The notes below the pieces were generated by a model, which was not told where the DNA came from, searched no databases, and saw only the letters and a list, made by a program, of their open reading frames with translations. This document shows positions 12,693 through 28,884 of a stretch of 64,000 bases of DNA, one piece after another. This stretch comes from Branchiostoma floridae (Eukaryota; Chordata; Leptocardii; Amphioxiformes; Branchiostomatidae): the NCBI RefSeq assembly GCF_000003815.2, contig NC_049981.1:16596290-16660289 (forward strand), given 5' to 3'. A program made the translations under genes and the position numbers. Position 1 is the stretch's first letter; each line of letters opens with the position of its first letter.

Positions 12693-13152
12693 ACTGATTT
12701 CTGAAGTCCTCTCATGTTACAAGTGGCCACTTATGGGCCTCACGTTAACCGAATTACTACCTACAGGGTACTTCAGATATTAAGGCACTAACGTAGCTTA
12801 GTTCAAGTGGATGCATGGATGCTTTATTGATTAATTTCACCCCAAACCAGGATGTGAGGTGGAGAAAAGTTCTGTCGAGCAGCCAAATTTGCCATTTAAA
12901 GGGACGAAAACAGCCAGGAATACAACGAGGTACAATTCAAATGTCTTGTAGTGTGCATTACACGCTTTCATTTTTTTCTGTGAATTATACATTTCAAAAA
13001 CCCATTTACAAAGGTAATTCAGACTCTAGGGATTACTACTGGTTGTGCAATGTGGAACAGTTTGCCACCAAGTCAGAAGCTATTGTTACACTCAATCTCA
13101 ATCATTTTGCTCTTAATGTCGACTTTTTCTTACAATTTTTCCTGCGGGATAG

Positions 13153-17508
<4,356 letters not shown>

Positions 17509-18162
17509 AATATTCTTTGAAGAAAGTAAAACTTTTTATTTGCACATATACAGACAATCCATGTGCATATGGGTTAACTTCCTATTGTAATACAAATTTA
17601 CGTAAGTAATCATCATTTACTGTAACATTTACATTTCTGTATGATTTACGTGACAAAGTAACAACTACATCAAATTTCGACGATTGTAACATATGTGCAG
17701 CGACCTTGGCATTTCAACTTTATTGAACTTTCATGATTATCTCCACTTTATAAACGGTACTCTGTGTCTATTAAACAATAATCATGTTTCTAAGGCACAA
17801 CATAAAATATCAGGATTGACCATTCACAGCATAATTGCACATTCTCCTATCATTATATTAACAAATTTCAAAATTATTCTATTCGGATTTTATAATCTTA
17901 CCTATACAACAATAAGGCACAGTAGTTTATATCTGAATGAATGAAAAAAGGGCAGCATAATAAATGAATAGATATCAAAATACTTTGCAATTTATACACA
18001 TAGTTCATCACTTTTAAGAATCATTCAAAACATACAACATTAAGACAAACGATTGCAACATTGTTTTTCTTTGGTTCAAATTAACTTTTGCAAACTAAAC
18101 CACGTTGTCTGTCTATAATAATACTATATCAATGTTGCTAATACAGAGCTTCACTTGTGGAA

Positions 18163-18168
18163 AATAAA
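18163..18168 (+). promoter_or_regulatory. Candidate polyadenylation signal for PCYT2
   Basis: AATAAA on the plus strand 655 bp after the PCYT2 stop; a second AATAAA lies at 18293-18298. Either would place the PCYT2 3' end just short of the stop codon of the convergent gene. No transcript evidence is available from sequence. Confidence 0.35.
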
Positions 18169-18418
18169 AGCCCTACATTTTCAACAATAGGTGGGTTGAA
18201 TGATTTCTGTCTCCTGAGAAAATAATTATAAACTGTCCACTTTTCAGTACACTACAAGGAGCTGTCAATGTTACATGGCAAGATGCAAGGAAATAAACTA
18301 ATTGGAACTTTAAAATAGATTCAGATTGGTGCTTAACAACAGTTTGAAATATGTCAAATTGTTGTAAAATACATCATAACCCAACTTTAAGGCACTTGAT
18401 GAGTCATATATGCCGTTG

Positions 18419-18442
18419 TTTGTTTGTTTGTTTGTTTGTTTC
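18419..18442. repeat. (TTTG)n microsatellite
   Basis: Six tandem TTTG units just downstream of the GT62 gene stop codon on its strand, so probably within its 3' untranslated region. Confidence 0.85.
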
Positions 18443-18460
18443 CCCCGACACTTGGATGGT

Positions 18461-21226
18461 TCAGTGCCGAATGATAACCTGTGGCATTCCGTAAGCCTGT
18501 TAACGATGATGAGAAACAAAAAGATATGTTAGGCACTCATTCATTTATTTCACTACATCGTGAGTACTGAAAACACATTCCTTACATTGGGTATTTTCAT
18601 AATAAGACAAAGGAAATTTTATTACCTTCGCCAAGAAAGTCATGCGTTTAGTTATGCCATGGCGAAGTGGCGATGGTGTGGGTCTGTATGTATGTCAACA
18701 GCATAATAAAAAAAGCTATAGATGGATCTTTATGCTTTTAGTAGGTCAGTAGCGGTCGCAGAAACAAAGGTCAAGTACTAAATGGTTCATCTGACATTTT
18801 CCGTCAGCACTGCATTTGGTCAGTGTTACGGTCGTGATTTTTGTTTGGTAGATAGCTCTTGTTTACTCTATGTTGAGGGAGCATGAGAGAGAAATGCTTA
18901 CAATGGAGGGAAGTATAGTTTGTTACCTGATAGCCCATTTTCTTCGCCATGGCGACCAGACCCTCAGTTTCCAATTTGTTATCCATGACGTAAGGCGGGA
19001 AAATGAGTCCGTCTCTATGGAGACGACCCTTGACCAACAGACAGGTGCCACCAACTGCGTCCAACTCCGTCAGCGTAAGGCCCTGAAATAGCGATCATGT
19101 ACATGCTATTAGTTGCTATCAAATCTTCCTTTTCGTACATTGTAGTTCGGTGTGATGTATCGAGAACATTAGCACGTCCAAACACACAGACACACCACAC
19201 GCACACACACACGCATATAAACATCCACATACACACAAACAAACACATACACACCTATAGAAATGCACATTAAATGCACATGTACATTAAGTTAAACACA
19301 CTCATACAGACACACACACACAAACTAAAACACATGCACATACACCTAGACACACATACACACATGAACAGTAAAACACGCAGAGAGAGAAATCTACACA
19401 TACCTTGCTCCTCAAGTCTCGCATGTACAGTCTGCCGGGTGGAGAGTCGGCATAACCCGCAAGGAGGAGCTCCTCGTCCGTCTTCTGCATCTCTTTCTTC
19501 CACTTCTGAAATTCTAGAGTTTCCTTTCGAGAGAACTTAGCGTTACAGAGGACAATATCGCCTCCACGTGGTAAAATAACAAAAATTGTACTATTCTAGT
19601 CTAGTCTAGTAAACTATGAAAGCTTCCATGAAATAAAAAATGAAATGAAATGAAATAAAGCTGCAAAATGCAACAAAATGTACTAAACTTAGTTGGAGAC
19701 AGCTAACGTACATATGATTGTCATTATTTGCAGAAATGCTTTCTCAGTTTCCTCTCGATATGTGTGCATCGTATAGCCGCTTGATTTTATACAACGTAGA
19801 TCTTTAGAAATTGTCAGTTGACTTCATTACAAACAAATTTAATACGGTTTTCAATGACGCATCATACATTGTATGTCAGTAAAATACATACTTCTTCGAT
19901 TTGTAACATTATATGTTACATACAAAGCTTACCTGGTACGAATTCAGGTCGTATGTGTCATTGTCCGGTCCCCAGACGCAGTGAGGGGCGACTATGGGCT
20001 TGTCGGCTCCTATCAACGTCTCGGTGATGTTTGGCGGGATGGCGACCAGGTCAAAGTCAAACCATAAAACCTATCAAGTACACGGTAAACATGCACAAGT
20101 TCTATATACATTCGTGTAGAACTTTATTTATGCGAGTTAGCACGACACAGCAAGCACTTAAAGTAAATAGCATGAAAGAAAAAAAAATGATTCAAAATCA
20201 TGATAAAGTATAGGCGGATTGCGGATTGCTTTTTTTATTCGCGGTATTTCTATAGACAAAAATTGCATGAACATTGCACGTTTTTATATGTAGCATACCA
20301 ACTCTATAAAGTGACCAGCTAAATTAATATCGGGGAGAAGTGCACTGTACAAAGCTGTTTTTGTACGTTTTTCCATACCAGTTTTCAGCAAATCCTGTTT
20401 GCTATAACTAGCTTTCTCACAGCTTCTTCTAGATCCGGACGTTTTAGTGACATCCACCCCTCTTCTTTAGAGTTACTAGAATACTTACAATCTGTACTTG
20501 TATATTTAAATGGAAACGGTTGTACTGCAGATTGATTTGCCTTTGAATGTGCTAACGTTAAGGATAATGAAATCATCGTGCTATAAATTTTACGCTTACC
20601 CACTCTTCCGCTCCCAGTGCCCGGAGAAGTAACTGATTCCGACTCTGCGCAAGAATGCTTCTCCTTTCCTTCTGCATCCATTCCGAGTGCCGTTCTTGAC
20701 CAATCACGACCTTCTCATAGTCTTTTCTAAACAACCGGGCACTTCTGAATTTATCGTTCAACTCCGCCATCATGGAGTGTATGTTGTTTAAAGACTCATC
20801 GTCGTGTATGTTGCTCATTAAGATTGCTATGGATATCTTAGATCGTGGATACGTAAGGGACTTCACCAAAGAAAGGTATTTTGGTACTGCACGGATTTTT
20901 CCAGCAACGGGTGTTAGAATTAAGACACTGCCTTCTTGTTGTTCGGGAGACTCGGTCACCTTAGGTGGCAGACGGGCCTTGTGTGGTTTGCTGTCATTAA
21001 CGTCGGCGTGTTCAAAGTCGACTGGCCTCGGTAACATCCGCGAAAGATCGTGAACATGTTCGTGAGCTGTCGGGATTGCTTGGTAATGGCTCGTATCTGC
21101 TCTCTGATTGGCTAATCCTCTTGTGACGTAACTGCCCAAGGTACTGAACTTCCCAGAGAAGGCGTAAAACAACGTCAACAGGTTTCCCGCCAACAAAATG
21201 AAGATTATCAGGGTTGCGTTCTTCAT
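18461..21226 (-). CDS. Anp1/Mnn9/Van1-family glycosyltransferase (GT62)
   Basis: Members of this family are Golgi type II membrane enzymes; in yeast Mnn9, Van1 and Anp1 form alpha-1,6-mannan polymerases. Five minus-strand exons join in phase 0: 21226-20600, 20070-19933, 19505-19404, 19082-18927 and 18496-18461, giving about 352 residues. A signal anchor follows the start (MKNATLIIFILLAGNLLTLF). Family motifs appear in order: SVLILTPVAG, QKERRSILAQSRNQLLLRAL, EEWVLWFDFDLVAIPP (DxD metal site as DFD), DLNSYQ, ELDAVGGTCLLVK, LHRDGLIFPP, LETEG, then MPQVIIRH before the stop. An in-frame ATG at 21289 would add 21 residues ahead of the anchor; I prefer 21226 because it puts the anchor at the N-terminus. 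A possible 5' untranslated exon ends at a GTAGGC donor near 22836. Intron 3 contains CA-rich simple sequence. The acceptor sugar and product are unknown. What is odd is the host: the family is best known from fungi. Confidence 0.9.
18623..18860. mobile_element. Dispersed repeat family (CCTTCGCCAAGAA ... GATAGCTCTTG)
   Basis: It begins accttcgccaagaaagtcat, passes through atggatctttatg and ends ggtcgtgatttttg...ggtagatagctcttg. The same order occurs at 33036-33430, and the end word recurs at 39671-39722. It has no coding capacity. It lies between exons 4 and 5 of the GT62 gene. Confidence 0.65.
19180..19390. repeat. CA-rich simple sequence
   Basis: Interrupted CA/CACA motifs in intron 3 of the GT62 gene. 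Several open frames on both strands arise only from this composition. Confidence 0.8.
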
Positions 21227-21289
21227 TGCGTAGATTTTGGTTGTCAGTTTTAAGCTGTGGGGATTTAAAACAACATATCGCTTAACCAA

Positions 21290-23780
21290 TCACAAGTTTC
21301 GCCAAAATGGGATTGATAGATATTAATAGATATGATCTCAGATGTAGAATCTTTTAAAGGAATAGGAAAAAATGAAACAATTACGCTTTTACCAATTTAT
21401 GTGCTTTACTATGTTTGCTCATTAGGTATTAGAACACTAATGAATATTAATATTAAATCAAATGAATATCAAAAAAACAACAATCACACCAAATCCATAC
21501 TTTACCTCAAAATGAATATAACGCACGCAGTAAATACAACAAACAGCTGAAAATGTTACATTGAACATACCAAAAAATAAAGGTATGCGTAAATCAACAT
21601 TACATAAATCTCAATAAATGAACCATGAACAACGATGCAATGACGAACAATCTCTTGTTGATAGAAATAGAAACTTGACACAGGAACGTAAAACTATCGT
21701 TTTACTGTCCGTCATATTAATCTATGACGAATTTTACTGTTAGGCCTTGCATGTCTAGTATTGTTTATCCACCTCAACATCTGTGCATTCCTTTTCCAAA
21801 ACCCTCGTCCACAATGTCAAGCAAAACAAACAGGAGTAAAGAGGTGTGACACTAGCGCCGGCAGGTTTTGGACGCGTAAAAGGGATTTCTTTGTAAATGG
21901 TAAACCACCGGAAAGTATGTCAAAGGTCATCTTTGTATGGCGGGTATAGGGTCGAATCGGGCTGACATGCTCTGTATAATCAAACTTGAGAAAGCTTGGT
22001 AGAGTTAGGTCCTAGCTGTCTTCCTTGCTTGTTCAGCAATGAACGATAATCACGTGTAGCCGTCTTCCAACGGGCAAATAATGGAATTCTGAATGGGGAA
22101 AATGCCCTATATGTCTTTATAGACTCGGTAAAGGCTAAGTATACATCTTCCTAGATTTTGTTTCTTACTTATTCTGCACCTTACAACATGGACAACAAGA
22201 ACCCGCCTTTCAGCGGGGAAAACAATGGACTCTACTGAATGTATTTCGTCATAGCATAGGGGACTTCATTTGCCTTGCACACCCGTTCTTTGACATAAAC
22301 CGTGAAGACAATAATTACAGAGAATTAAACTGAAACTAGTAGCAATGTTTGTGTACAAATGATCTGCGTGTTACATTCATGTGGTATGTGGATGAGCGAA
22401 TACGTGGGTGCCCTTGCATGTTGGTTGGAGTCCTCAGCCGTATTTACGAGGCCGCTAAATAACAGACTGCGCAAACAAATGTTATAAATGATTAACCGAC
22501 GCTATTGTTATGACCTCAGCAGCTCCGAGGGTATTAAAGATTCGTAAAACGGCGGATATCTCTCGCGTTGACCATACTGGAATGGTTTGGTTTTTATTGC
22601 ACATATTCAGTTACTTTACAGTGTACATCAGTTGTAGCAAAGCCGCTCAATATACATGCATGCCTCCCACTGACTAAGATTAAAATCCTAGAGCAAGTGT
22701 ATTAAAGCGTCACGCTACAACCGCCTGACTAAATACGTTCCGACCACTACACCCGGCGCTGTTCGTCCCTTATCCAAACGATTTCACACAAAACAGTGGA
22801 TCATTACATATCTCTAAAACAAGCCAAACGTTGCCTACCTTGCGTAAAGTTGTTGTACTGAGTCCAGGTGTAGATTGGTGCGGTTTTACATGTTGAACGT
22901 TACGCTGTACGCTCACTGACTCGATTCACTTCCGTGGACGTTGACCTTTACGTCCCGTCCCATCATCCCGTTCGCGCGTACGTGACCCCGCGCAGTGCAT
23001 CTCTAAGCAGATGTAAGGTGGAATGATTGTGAGCTGTTATTTTTTGCTTGGCGTGTTACTGTTAGTAGAAGTGAACGGTAAGAAATCAATCGTTACCGCC
23101 CTTCTTCCTAACGTCTGAATGGAATAGCTACAAATCAAAGTCAATGCCGTATTTTTTTTTTCATTTTAATACACAAACCGAATTGTCGACGTTACGATAT
23201 AATGTTATTGATCGGAAGAAATCGTTTACTTAGCTTTCAATGAAATTACCCATATCGAATAAAGTCCATTAGGTTCTTGTTGTGGACTGACCAAAATAAC
23301 CCATAATTAGATGGAGAGGCAGAGCGAGACGGATCTGTAAATAATTCAGTACTTGCTTCGTTAATACGTTTTTACTGTACTCCGAGGGTCCTCTGGCGTG
23401 TTTTCTGTCTTATTTGACCATTTTTTACTATATTACCAGCGACCTATGAAGCCTGGTAGAGGCTATTAAGGCCCCATCCATGCCCTCTTTCAGAGCACCC
23501 AGCTTTCCAAGAGAAAAGGGTAATTCAGATCGTTTTAACTGAAGTACTGCCCTTACAATACCTCCAATGAAATAATGCTTGACTGATCAAAAAGGTTGAC
23601 TTCAACTTCTCTCCAAAGCTAGAATTTACACACTTTGATTCAAAATAAGAGCTTGACTTAAAAGGAATTATTCAGGTTTTGGTTTTCCTGAACTTTCCTG
23701 ATCGTCCCCTGGGTGCTTTAAAACACACCCCTTCTGTATAACTTGTGATCGTCCCCTGTGCGGTCAGACCAAAACACAAG
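21290..23780. promoter_or_regulatory. Shared upstream region of two divergent genes
   Basis: The GT62 gene (-) and the TRIM-NHL gene (+) start from opposite sides of this 2.5-kb stretch. It has no supported coding frame. On the minus strand, ctttacgcaag|gtaggc near 22836-22840 looks like an exon end followed by a donor and could close a 5' untranslated exon of the GT62 gene. No TATA box was recognised with confidence. Confidence 0.4.
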
Positions 23781-25631
23781 ATGGCGGATACAGAGGCAAG
23801 TTTTCGGAAGCAAGTACGGGATGAATTCCTATCTTGTAGCATATGTCTAGAGCCATTTCATCAGCCCAAGACACTTCCCTGTCTTCACACGTTCTGCGAG
23901 GAATGTCTGCGGGACCACGCCGAGGTTCGCCCGGGGTTCCAGTGCCCTACTTGCCGCCGACATGCTGTGCTGGGTCCCGATGGGGTAGCCGGACTCCCGG
24001 ATAACCATTTCATTTCGAGTTTATGTCACACCGTTCTAGAGCAAGGTACGGCGGAATATGAGAGCCAGTGTGGCGCCCATTCTCCTGAAGAATTAAAACT
24101 CTTCTGTGCTGATTGTGAAGCTGTTATCTGTAGCGAATGCTGGGACGAAAAACATGCTACTCACACCGTAACAACGGCGAGAAAGGCAGCGGAAACAAAG
24201 AAGGCTGCGTTTTCGAACATAATCGCAAGAGGACGCTCTTATCTACAAACAGATTCCGCATTCCTTAGAAAGATTCGTACTCTGGAAGAAACGATCAACG
24301 AAAACAAGGAGAAAGTTGAGGCGGAGGTCTCGGAAGCCTTCGATGAGTTAATAAGACAGTTGAATGAGAGAAAAGAGAGGTTGCTTTCGGAGGTGGACAA
24401 AAATCACCAGCAGAATATCGCGGGACTTGAAGAGAAAAAAGACAAACTTCTGAAACAGGTTGCCGAGCTGTCCAGCGCTTGTGATAAAACAGAAAATGCG
24501 ATGAAAGAAGGTGGAGGAGACTTTCTGCGACAGGGGATCGAGTTATCGACGACTTTTAAGGATTATGAGGAAAAGCAAACTACTCCGATCACAATGCAAA
24601 CTTGCGTGACCTCATTCCAACCCAAAGGCATGAATGTGCAGATTGACGAAATGGGTGAACTGAGATTGGACTCCACAATCACAACCTCAGATTCAGCACG
24701 GAAAAAGAAAACCGCGGGACTTGACAGCAGCACGGATTGGAAACGATCCTTTCTTCAGTTGATTTTTGGTTTGTCCATTGCTCTTTCACTGTATAATATA
24801 AACTTTTCAGCCATAGTTGTTTGGTACGAGCAGGGTAAATTTAACCACCCTAGCGGCGTCTCCGTATCTCAGAATAGCGTGCTGTTCATCGCAGATGAGG
24901 GCAACTCCAGGATTAAGAAGATAGACCCCCATGGACATTATGTAGGACAAATAACAACAATGATCGAAGGAGGAGCCGAGTTCTGGCCTGTGTCTATAAG
25001 GCCGTTTGCCGTAGCACTGGGTTGGGGTGATAACCTTTGGGTTGTAGGTCAGCAAGAATCGACTGCAAGTTCCTCTAAATTCGCTGTTGCCATTTTTACC
25101 ACTACGGGGAAGTACATTGGAAAAGTTGTCACATTTGAAAACCCCAAAGACATAGCTGTAAATACTGACAGGAAGTTCGTCATGGTGATAGACGGAAGTG
25201 ACGTCAAGATGTTCAATCTGAATGGTAGAGTAGTTCATTTGATCAAGGGTAAAGACTATGGCTTGCAAAACCCACATCACATAACTGTTAGTCAAGGTGG
25301 AGATATTTTGGTGTCTGACTCTGCAAAGCACATGGTGTTTGTGTTTTCCGAGAAAGGACAGTTCTTACGTTCGTTTGGAAGCGAGGGAAGCGGTGAGGGT
25401 GAACTTAAGGGACCGCGTGGGATATGCACAGATTCATCGGGAAATATCATCGTAGCGGACGAAGAAAACAGCCGTATCGTAGTATTCGACGGTCAAGGAC
25501 GTTTCGTGCGACTCGCCGTCATTGGTGTGACCAATCCGGTAGGGGTCGCTGTTGCACAGGGCGGTGAACTTGTGGTTACAAGAAGTGACTTTCATGGCCC
25601 TGAAGCTGTACTCATCTACGATTCTTACTAA
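23781..25631 (+). CDS. Intronless TRIM-NHL protein with a membrane-like segment
   Basis: A single-exon gene of 616 residues. The RING finger (C19, C22, C34, H36, C39, C42, C55, C58) predicts E3 ubiquitin-ligase activity. A B-box2 follows (C97, H100, C109, C112, C117, C120, H125, H128), then a long Glu/Lys-rich coiled coil (about 150-260). Residues about 322-348 are strongly hydrophobic (SFLQLIFGLSIALSLYNIN) and are preceded by basic residues. The C-terminal half contains NHL-type beta-propeller repeats, with recognisable PSGVSVSQNSVLFIADEGNS, PHHITVSQGGDILVSD and GPRGICTDSSGNIIVADEEN. The filamin domain usual between coiled coil and NHL in TRIM2/3/71 is not seen. The start is the ATG at 23781 (acaagATGG); the frame extends upstream only through a GTG. 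Close to TRIM2/3-like expanded families; substrate unknown. Confidence 0.92.
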   Translation: MADTEASFRKQVRDEFLSCSICLEPFHQPKTLPCLHTFCEECLRDHAEVRPGFQCPTCRRHAVLGPDGVAGLPDNHFISSLCHTVLEQGTAEYESQCGAHSPEELKLFCADCEAVICSECWDEKHATHTVTTARKAAETKKAAFSNIIARGRSYLQTDSAFLRKIRTLEETINENKEKVEAEVSEAFDELIRQLNERKERLLSEVDKNHQQNIAGLEEKKDKLLKQVAELSSACDKTENAMKEGGGDFLRQGIELSTTFKDYEEKQTTPITMQTCVTSFQPKGMNVQIDEMGELRLDSTITTSDSARKKKTAGLDSSTDWKRSFLQLIFGLSIALSLYNINFSAIVVWYEQGKFNHPSGVSVSQNSVLFIADEGNSRIKKIDPHGHYVGQITTMIEGGAEFWPVSIRPFAVALGWGDNLWVVGQQESTASSSKFAVAIFTTTGKYIGKVVTFENPKDIAVNTDRKFVMVIDGSDVKMFNLNGRVVHLIKGKDYGLQNPHHITVSQGGDILVSDSAKHMVFVFSEKGQFLRSFGSEGSGEGELKGPRGICTDSSGNIIVADEENSRIVVFDGQGRFVRLAVIGVTNPVGVAVAQGGELVVTRSDFHGPEAVLIYDSY

Positions 25632-26004
25632 CCATTCAGTAATATCAAAACTGGACAGTAATTGCATGAATACATATTTTATACCTTGACGATTTGAGTA
25701 TTTGCTAGTTTATGTCTCAGTGCTTGCTAGCGCCACATGATTGTACAAGTGACCAACGTAAATGTGACCGGGTCATTGTGAATACTTTTAGAGGTTCCTT
25801 AGATATTTTTCCCATTGAGACAAGCATTGCGAATGCTGTTTATAGTGACCAGATTTTATGACAGTCCACTTGGAGTATTCTACAGTTCTGACTGTGTAGC
25901 AATATATTTCAAAAGGCACAAGCACTTTTCTTATCTTTGTTATACATTCGATTTCTGAGATATATATTTGTTCCTGATTTAGTGACACCATTGAACAAAA
26001 TACC

Positions 26005-26010
26005 AATAAA
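26005..26010 (+). promoter_or_regulatory. Polyadenylation signal of the TRIM-NHL gene
   Basis: AATAAA 374 bp after the stop codon; another AATAAA follows near 26080. The intervening sequence is AT-rich 3' untranslated-like sequence. Confidence 0.5.
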
Positions 26011-26099
26011 ATTACTTTTCTTGTATCCATAAAATCTTTGTGATGTATATATTTAAACGCTTCAAACGTCTGAAAATTTCAATAAACAATATCTCGTTG

Positions 26100-28884
26100 C
26101 ATGCCGATTTATTATCGACACAATGTCAAAACAACGTGAAACAGATATTTTCAATCATACAAAGAAAATGAGAAAGGCTTGACTAAGATTCCATTTTTAT
26201 TTGTGAATTTTTCATTATTTTCAAAAGCTCACTTTTCTACGTATCATAACTAAACCACACCTATATTCTACGAGCCGCCATCCGGTACATTTAGGACTTG
26301 AGCAATTTTACATCACCTGATGCAAAATAACACGATACGATATATAGTCCTGCTACTGGATATGATAATCCCCACATCTAAGCATATGAATAAAAAATAT
26401 CTTCTAAAGTTATTGCTCGTTTAGCCTTTTTTATTTGTAGAGTACGAGTACATACATGTATAGACCTTTGTCCTAGTTTCTTACGCCCCTTCATACCCTT
26501 CCACCGGCCTTAACCTTTTTGTAGTTTTATCTTCAGACATCGCCCAAGGTAAGGGAAGTAATTTGTCTGTCGGATTACCGGCACAAGGCTTCAACTTAAA
26601 TAACAAAAACAAAAAGTGGAGCACATTTTATTTCAAACTTCCTTCTACGATCACGAAAGAAACGGTTTTAGGAGGCCACAAAATTCCACCCAAATTTCCA
26701 CCTGTTTTTTTTTTTTCAGACAAAAAGAAAACTACCTTAAGCTTCCTCCGAACATTACAGAACCCACATATTATAGAAAAGATGGGATTCTCGTCTTCCA
26801 CTGTTTCACGTAAAGAAGTTGAACCCGACAAGTAACAGTTTAGAGTTAACTTTTACTGTTCTACACTATTTGTTTGTCCCCTTCCGTGTTAACTAGCAAT
26901 TAGCCCTCGGGCAAGAATTTGCAATAAGCTATTATAAGGTTCTTGTATATGTTATACATGGTTGTCAGACTGTAACCAGGGACTACACAGGTTAGCTCCT
27001 CGGCTACGGAGCCAACATGAAAATATCGCAGCGGCCTTCGGTCCATGAAGCAAGCAAATGTGAAATCACCAGGGTGTGCTAATGTTGGCTTGGCGGGGCT
27101 TAAAGCTTACCTTGGCCGAGCAAACCCGCTGACTATAGCCCTGAAAGGTCTGGTTATATCAATTATCAAGAACAACTGGCTTGTTCAGAATCTCATTTTC
27201 CCTGGTTCTGAATACAAAAAGATCTTTTACCCATGTTTCAAAACATTCCCACACACACTAACACATTAATCCTATTTCCGTAAAGCTTATGGAAACTCTA
27301 ACATCAGCCGAAGTCGAGGGGCTAGGCTACCTGACAAGAGTCACAGGCAATGCACATGGGTAGATGTTGGCATCCCCGACTGGACGTTCCGTCGTTAAGA
27401 AAGGCACTTGACACGATTTTCCTCACTCCACCCAGGTGTTAAAAAGGTACCCGACTTGGATTGGGGAGGTAAAAGGCACTAGTGCACTGAAGGAGCGCAC
27501 TGAGGGCTCCACCTCCTAATACCATAATAAACACCTAATTTTACATGCTCGCTACTACCTTCATATTAAGGTATTGAAGCCGTGAATGTAATTGTATTCT
27601 GTCGAATTTGACATATATTATCATTTTGCACCTGTCATCTTTTTTTACATATTTTGCTTTCATTGATCATTTGTTTGTACCTACTACCTACATATGTGTA
27701 CAAAGCGCGACCTACAACAACTCCGTTACCCTGGCAACGCTTGACGTCATAGCGGTAGACCAGACTAATTTTCTTGGCTGGTACCCCACGTAAGCCTTCC
27801 TTAACTTTTTTTTCTGCGTTTCTCAGAACGTAACCATAGAAACACTGACGTCATTGACCTCGTTCAAGCTGTTGCAAACCTCAAGAAGAATATTCAGAAA
27901 GATCTCTGACACTTTTAATTTCACAAAGGCCAAGTACCATTCATTGTGCTGTTGATATATATCAATCCTTTGCTGAATACAATGTCAACGTTTGCATTTA
28001 GTATTTTAGAAAACCAGTCCCTTGTACCATGGTATCTCCATTAAGCATTCGATTACTTAAAGTTTGGATGCATCCGCACGCCCATCAGTTTTCCTGGAGC
28101 TCCATTTCCAAAAGAGTTTCTGCCATACTGTTCATCGTACAAAGCAGCTGCAGAAGTAGTAAATACGTGCCGTAAATTGCAAAAAAACGAATACTAATAC
28201 AGAATGCCAAAGACAAAGTCAAAGGAATATGTGAAAGAAAATTTGTTTGTCGTGCGAGGATTTCACAGAATCATGAATGTTCATAGCCAAATAACGTTCC
28301 TGGAACGTAGTTTTCTGCCAAAAGAGAGTTTTGTACCAGAAAGCCACGACAGTTTCAATAAAGTGTATTTTATTGTCGTATATCTGTCGTACGACGCACA
28401 CGGAGTCCCAAAAGAATCATATGAATGTTATAGCTAAACAAAGGACCTTCAATAACTCTTTCGGTCAAAGAGAGAGATACAGTTTGTGAGACAGATAGAA
28501 GAATACCCAACAATGACCTAATTCATATTGTGTACCAATCGTTCAATGTATATTTCTACCATGAATGTTCATGCAAGAGCGCCGTCCTCTGTAAGAAGAT
28601 AGTTGCGGTTTGCAAAATAAAGTCACGACATTCAGAAGAATATTCCCGAATTCCCAGATGTTTAGATCTGTTTTACACCAAGGAGGTTATAGTAAAGTAT
28701 ACCAATCGTATGACGCATACGTGACGGGGTCCTCGAGCACAGAACCATGAATGTTCATGACGGAACAAAAGGCTTACATGTACACGTCGGCGCACCTGTG
28801 CTGAATAGTGATGAGCTATCGTCTCACCAGTACGGTGTGCCTCCCTGTTCCCACCGCTAGCCACTCCAGCTCGAGCCGGGGCAG
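26100..28884. other. Intergenic, mainly repeats
   Basis: No supported gene. It contains a SINE-like element at 27300-27530 and three copies of a 13-bp word (catgaatgttcat) at 28272, 28560 and 28746, upstream of the next gene. The frame at 26563-26835 has no recognisable domain. Confidence 0.5.
27300..27535. mobile_element. SINE-like element
   Basis: The words aaggcacttgacacgatttt, cctcactccacccaggtg, ggtacccgacttgg and gggaggtaaaaggca match in order a related copy at 31470-31690 (ggcactttacaggacttt, atccacccaggtg, atgtacctgaattt, agggacaaaaggca). The two copies define a dispersed family. No tRNA-like head was recognised here. Confidence 0.65.

Noticed and set aside
18461-21226. Fungal contamination as source of the GT62 gene
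   Set aside because: The gene has animal-style introns with simple sequence and dispersed repeats shared with the rest of the window, and sits between ordinary animal genes on continuous sequence.
23745-23780. Upstream start of the TRIM-NHL gene
   Set aside because: The upstream codon is GTG; the ATG at 23781 has good context and starts just before the RING finger.
24807-25331. 174-codon minus-strand frame
   Set aside because: Shadow of the TRIM-NHL coding sequence; no domain of its own.
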